DNA from: Aeromicrobium fastidiosum | GTDB taxonomy: Bacteria; Actinomycetota; Actinomycetes; Propionibacteriales; Nocardioidaceae | Reading direction: 5' to 3' | NCBI RefSeq assembly: GCF_017876595.1 | Contig: NZ_JAGIOG010000001.1 | Span: forward strand, 1,550,001-1,614,000 | Length of the DNA: 64,000 bases | Shown: positions 63,239 to 64,000 of the stretch, one piece after another | Numbering within the stretch: the first letter of the stretch is position 1 | Layout of the letters: the number at the start of each line of letters is the position of its first letter | Notes under the pieces: model-generated | Told to the model about the DNA's origin: nothing | The model's input: only the letters and a program-made list of their open reading frames with translations | Database searches by the model: none | Program-made: the position numbers and the translations under genes

Positions 63239-64000
<762 letters not shown>

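Overview
The window is about 64 kb of very GC-rich, densely coded chromosome from an actinobacterium. It carries a TopA with a lysine-rich tail, a split purS/purQ/purL system, DUF3073, DUF3151 beside a class II aldolase, an SCO4848-type membrane protein, a class E sortase, an ACT-domain malic enzyme, frequent GTG starts and many leaderless -10 promoters. The gene set suggests Nocardioidaceae, perhaps near Aeromicrobium; that placement is an inference. I saw no transposase, integrase, phage module or CRISPR array.

Layout. Bases 1-7000 hold the 3' end of topA, a lipoprotein, an LtrA-like membrane protein, a tmk-holB-peptidase operon and a chorismate mutase. tRNA-Thr(CGT) at 7031 is followed by a small accessory patch to about 8420: two small unknown genes and a frameshifted DUF2283-like relic. 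Bases 8425-18127 hold small stress-type genes, NhaA, MerR/SulP, an aminotransferase, the DUF1800/DUF1501 pair and an MFS carrier. Bases 18332-28138 hold a class E sortase, an unusual Escherichia coli-like pyrE with a SpoU methyltransferase, a CoA-disulfide-reductase-like flavoprotein, fbaA, an AbiEi/DUF559-like gene, DUF3151, DUF389, a lipid kinase, and an EamA exporter divergent from a CGNR regulator. From 28230 to the end, de novo purine genes (purA, D, B, C, S, Q, L, F, M) are interleaved with secreted Ig-like proteins, an acyl-CoA ligase, a DEAD-box helicase, MntH, a DNA glycosylase, an 800-residue degenerate NTPase-like protein, a decapeptide-repeat protein, two DUF1906/peptidoglycan-binding paralogues, a GyrB-like ATPase fragment next to DUF3073, and a branched-chain amino acid dehydrogenase. 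The window closes inside a malic enzyme gene.

How the genes work together. Nine purine genes cover PRPP to AIR (purF, purD, purSQL, purM; purN not seen), SAICAR formation and cleavage (purC, purB) and the AMP branch (purA, purB). Many run as stop/start-overlapping pairs (purD-purB, purS-purQ, purF-purM), and several have their own leaderless promoter. About twenty genes show a TANNNT hexamer 5-8 nt before the start codon. At least five families of roughly 50-130 bp palindromic intergenic repeats are scattered between genes.

The least explained parts are the exact 10-residue repeat protein at 49023, the degenerate GyrB-like ATPase at 61283 whose likely CTG start overlaps the DUF3073 stop, the paired secreted proteins with matching mRNA leaders at 29700 and 31087, and the palindrome families.
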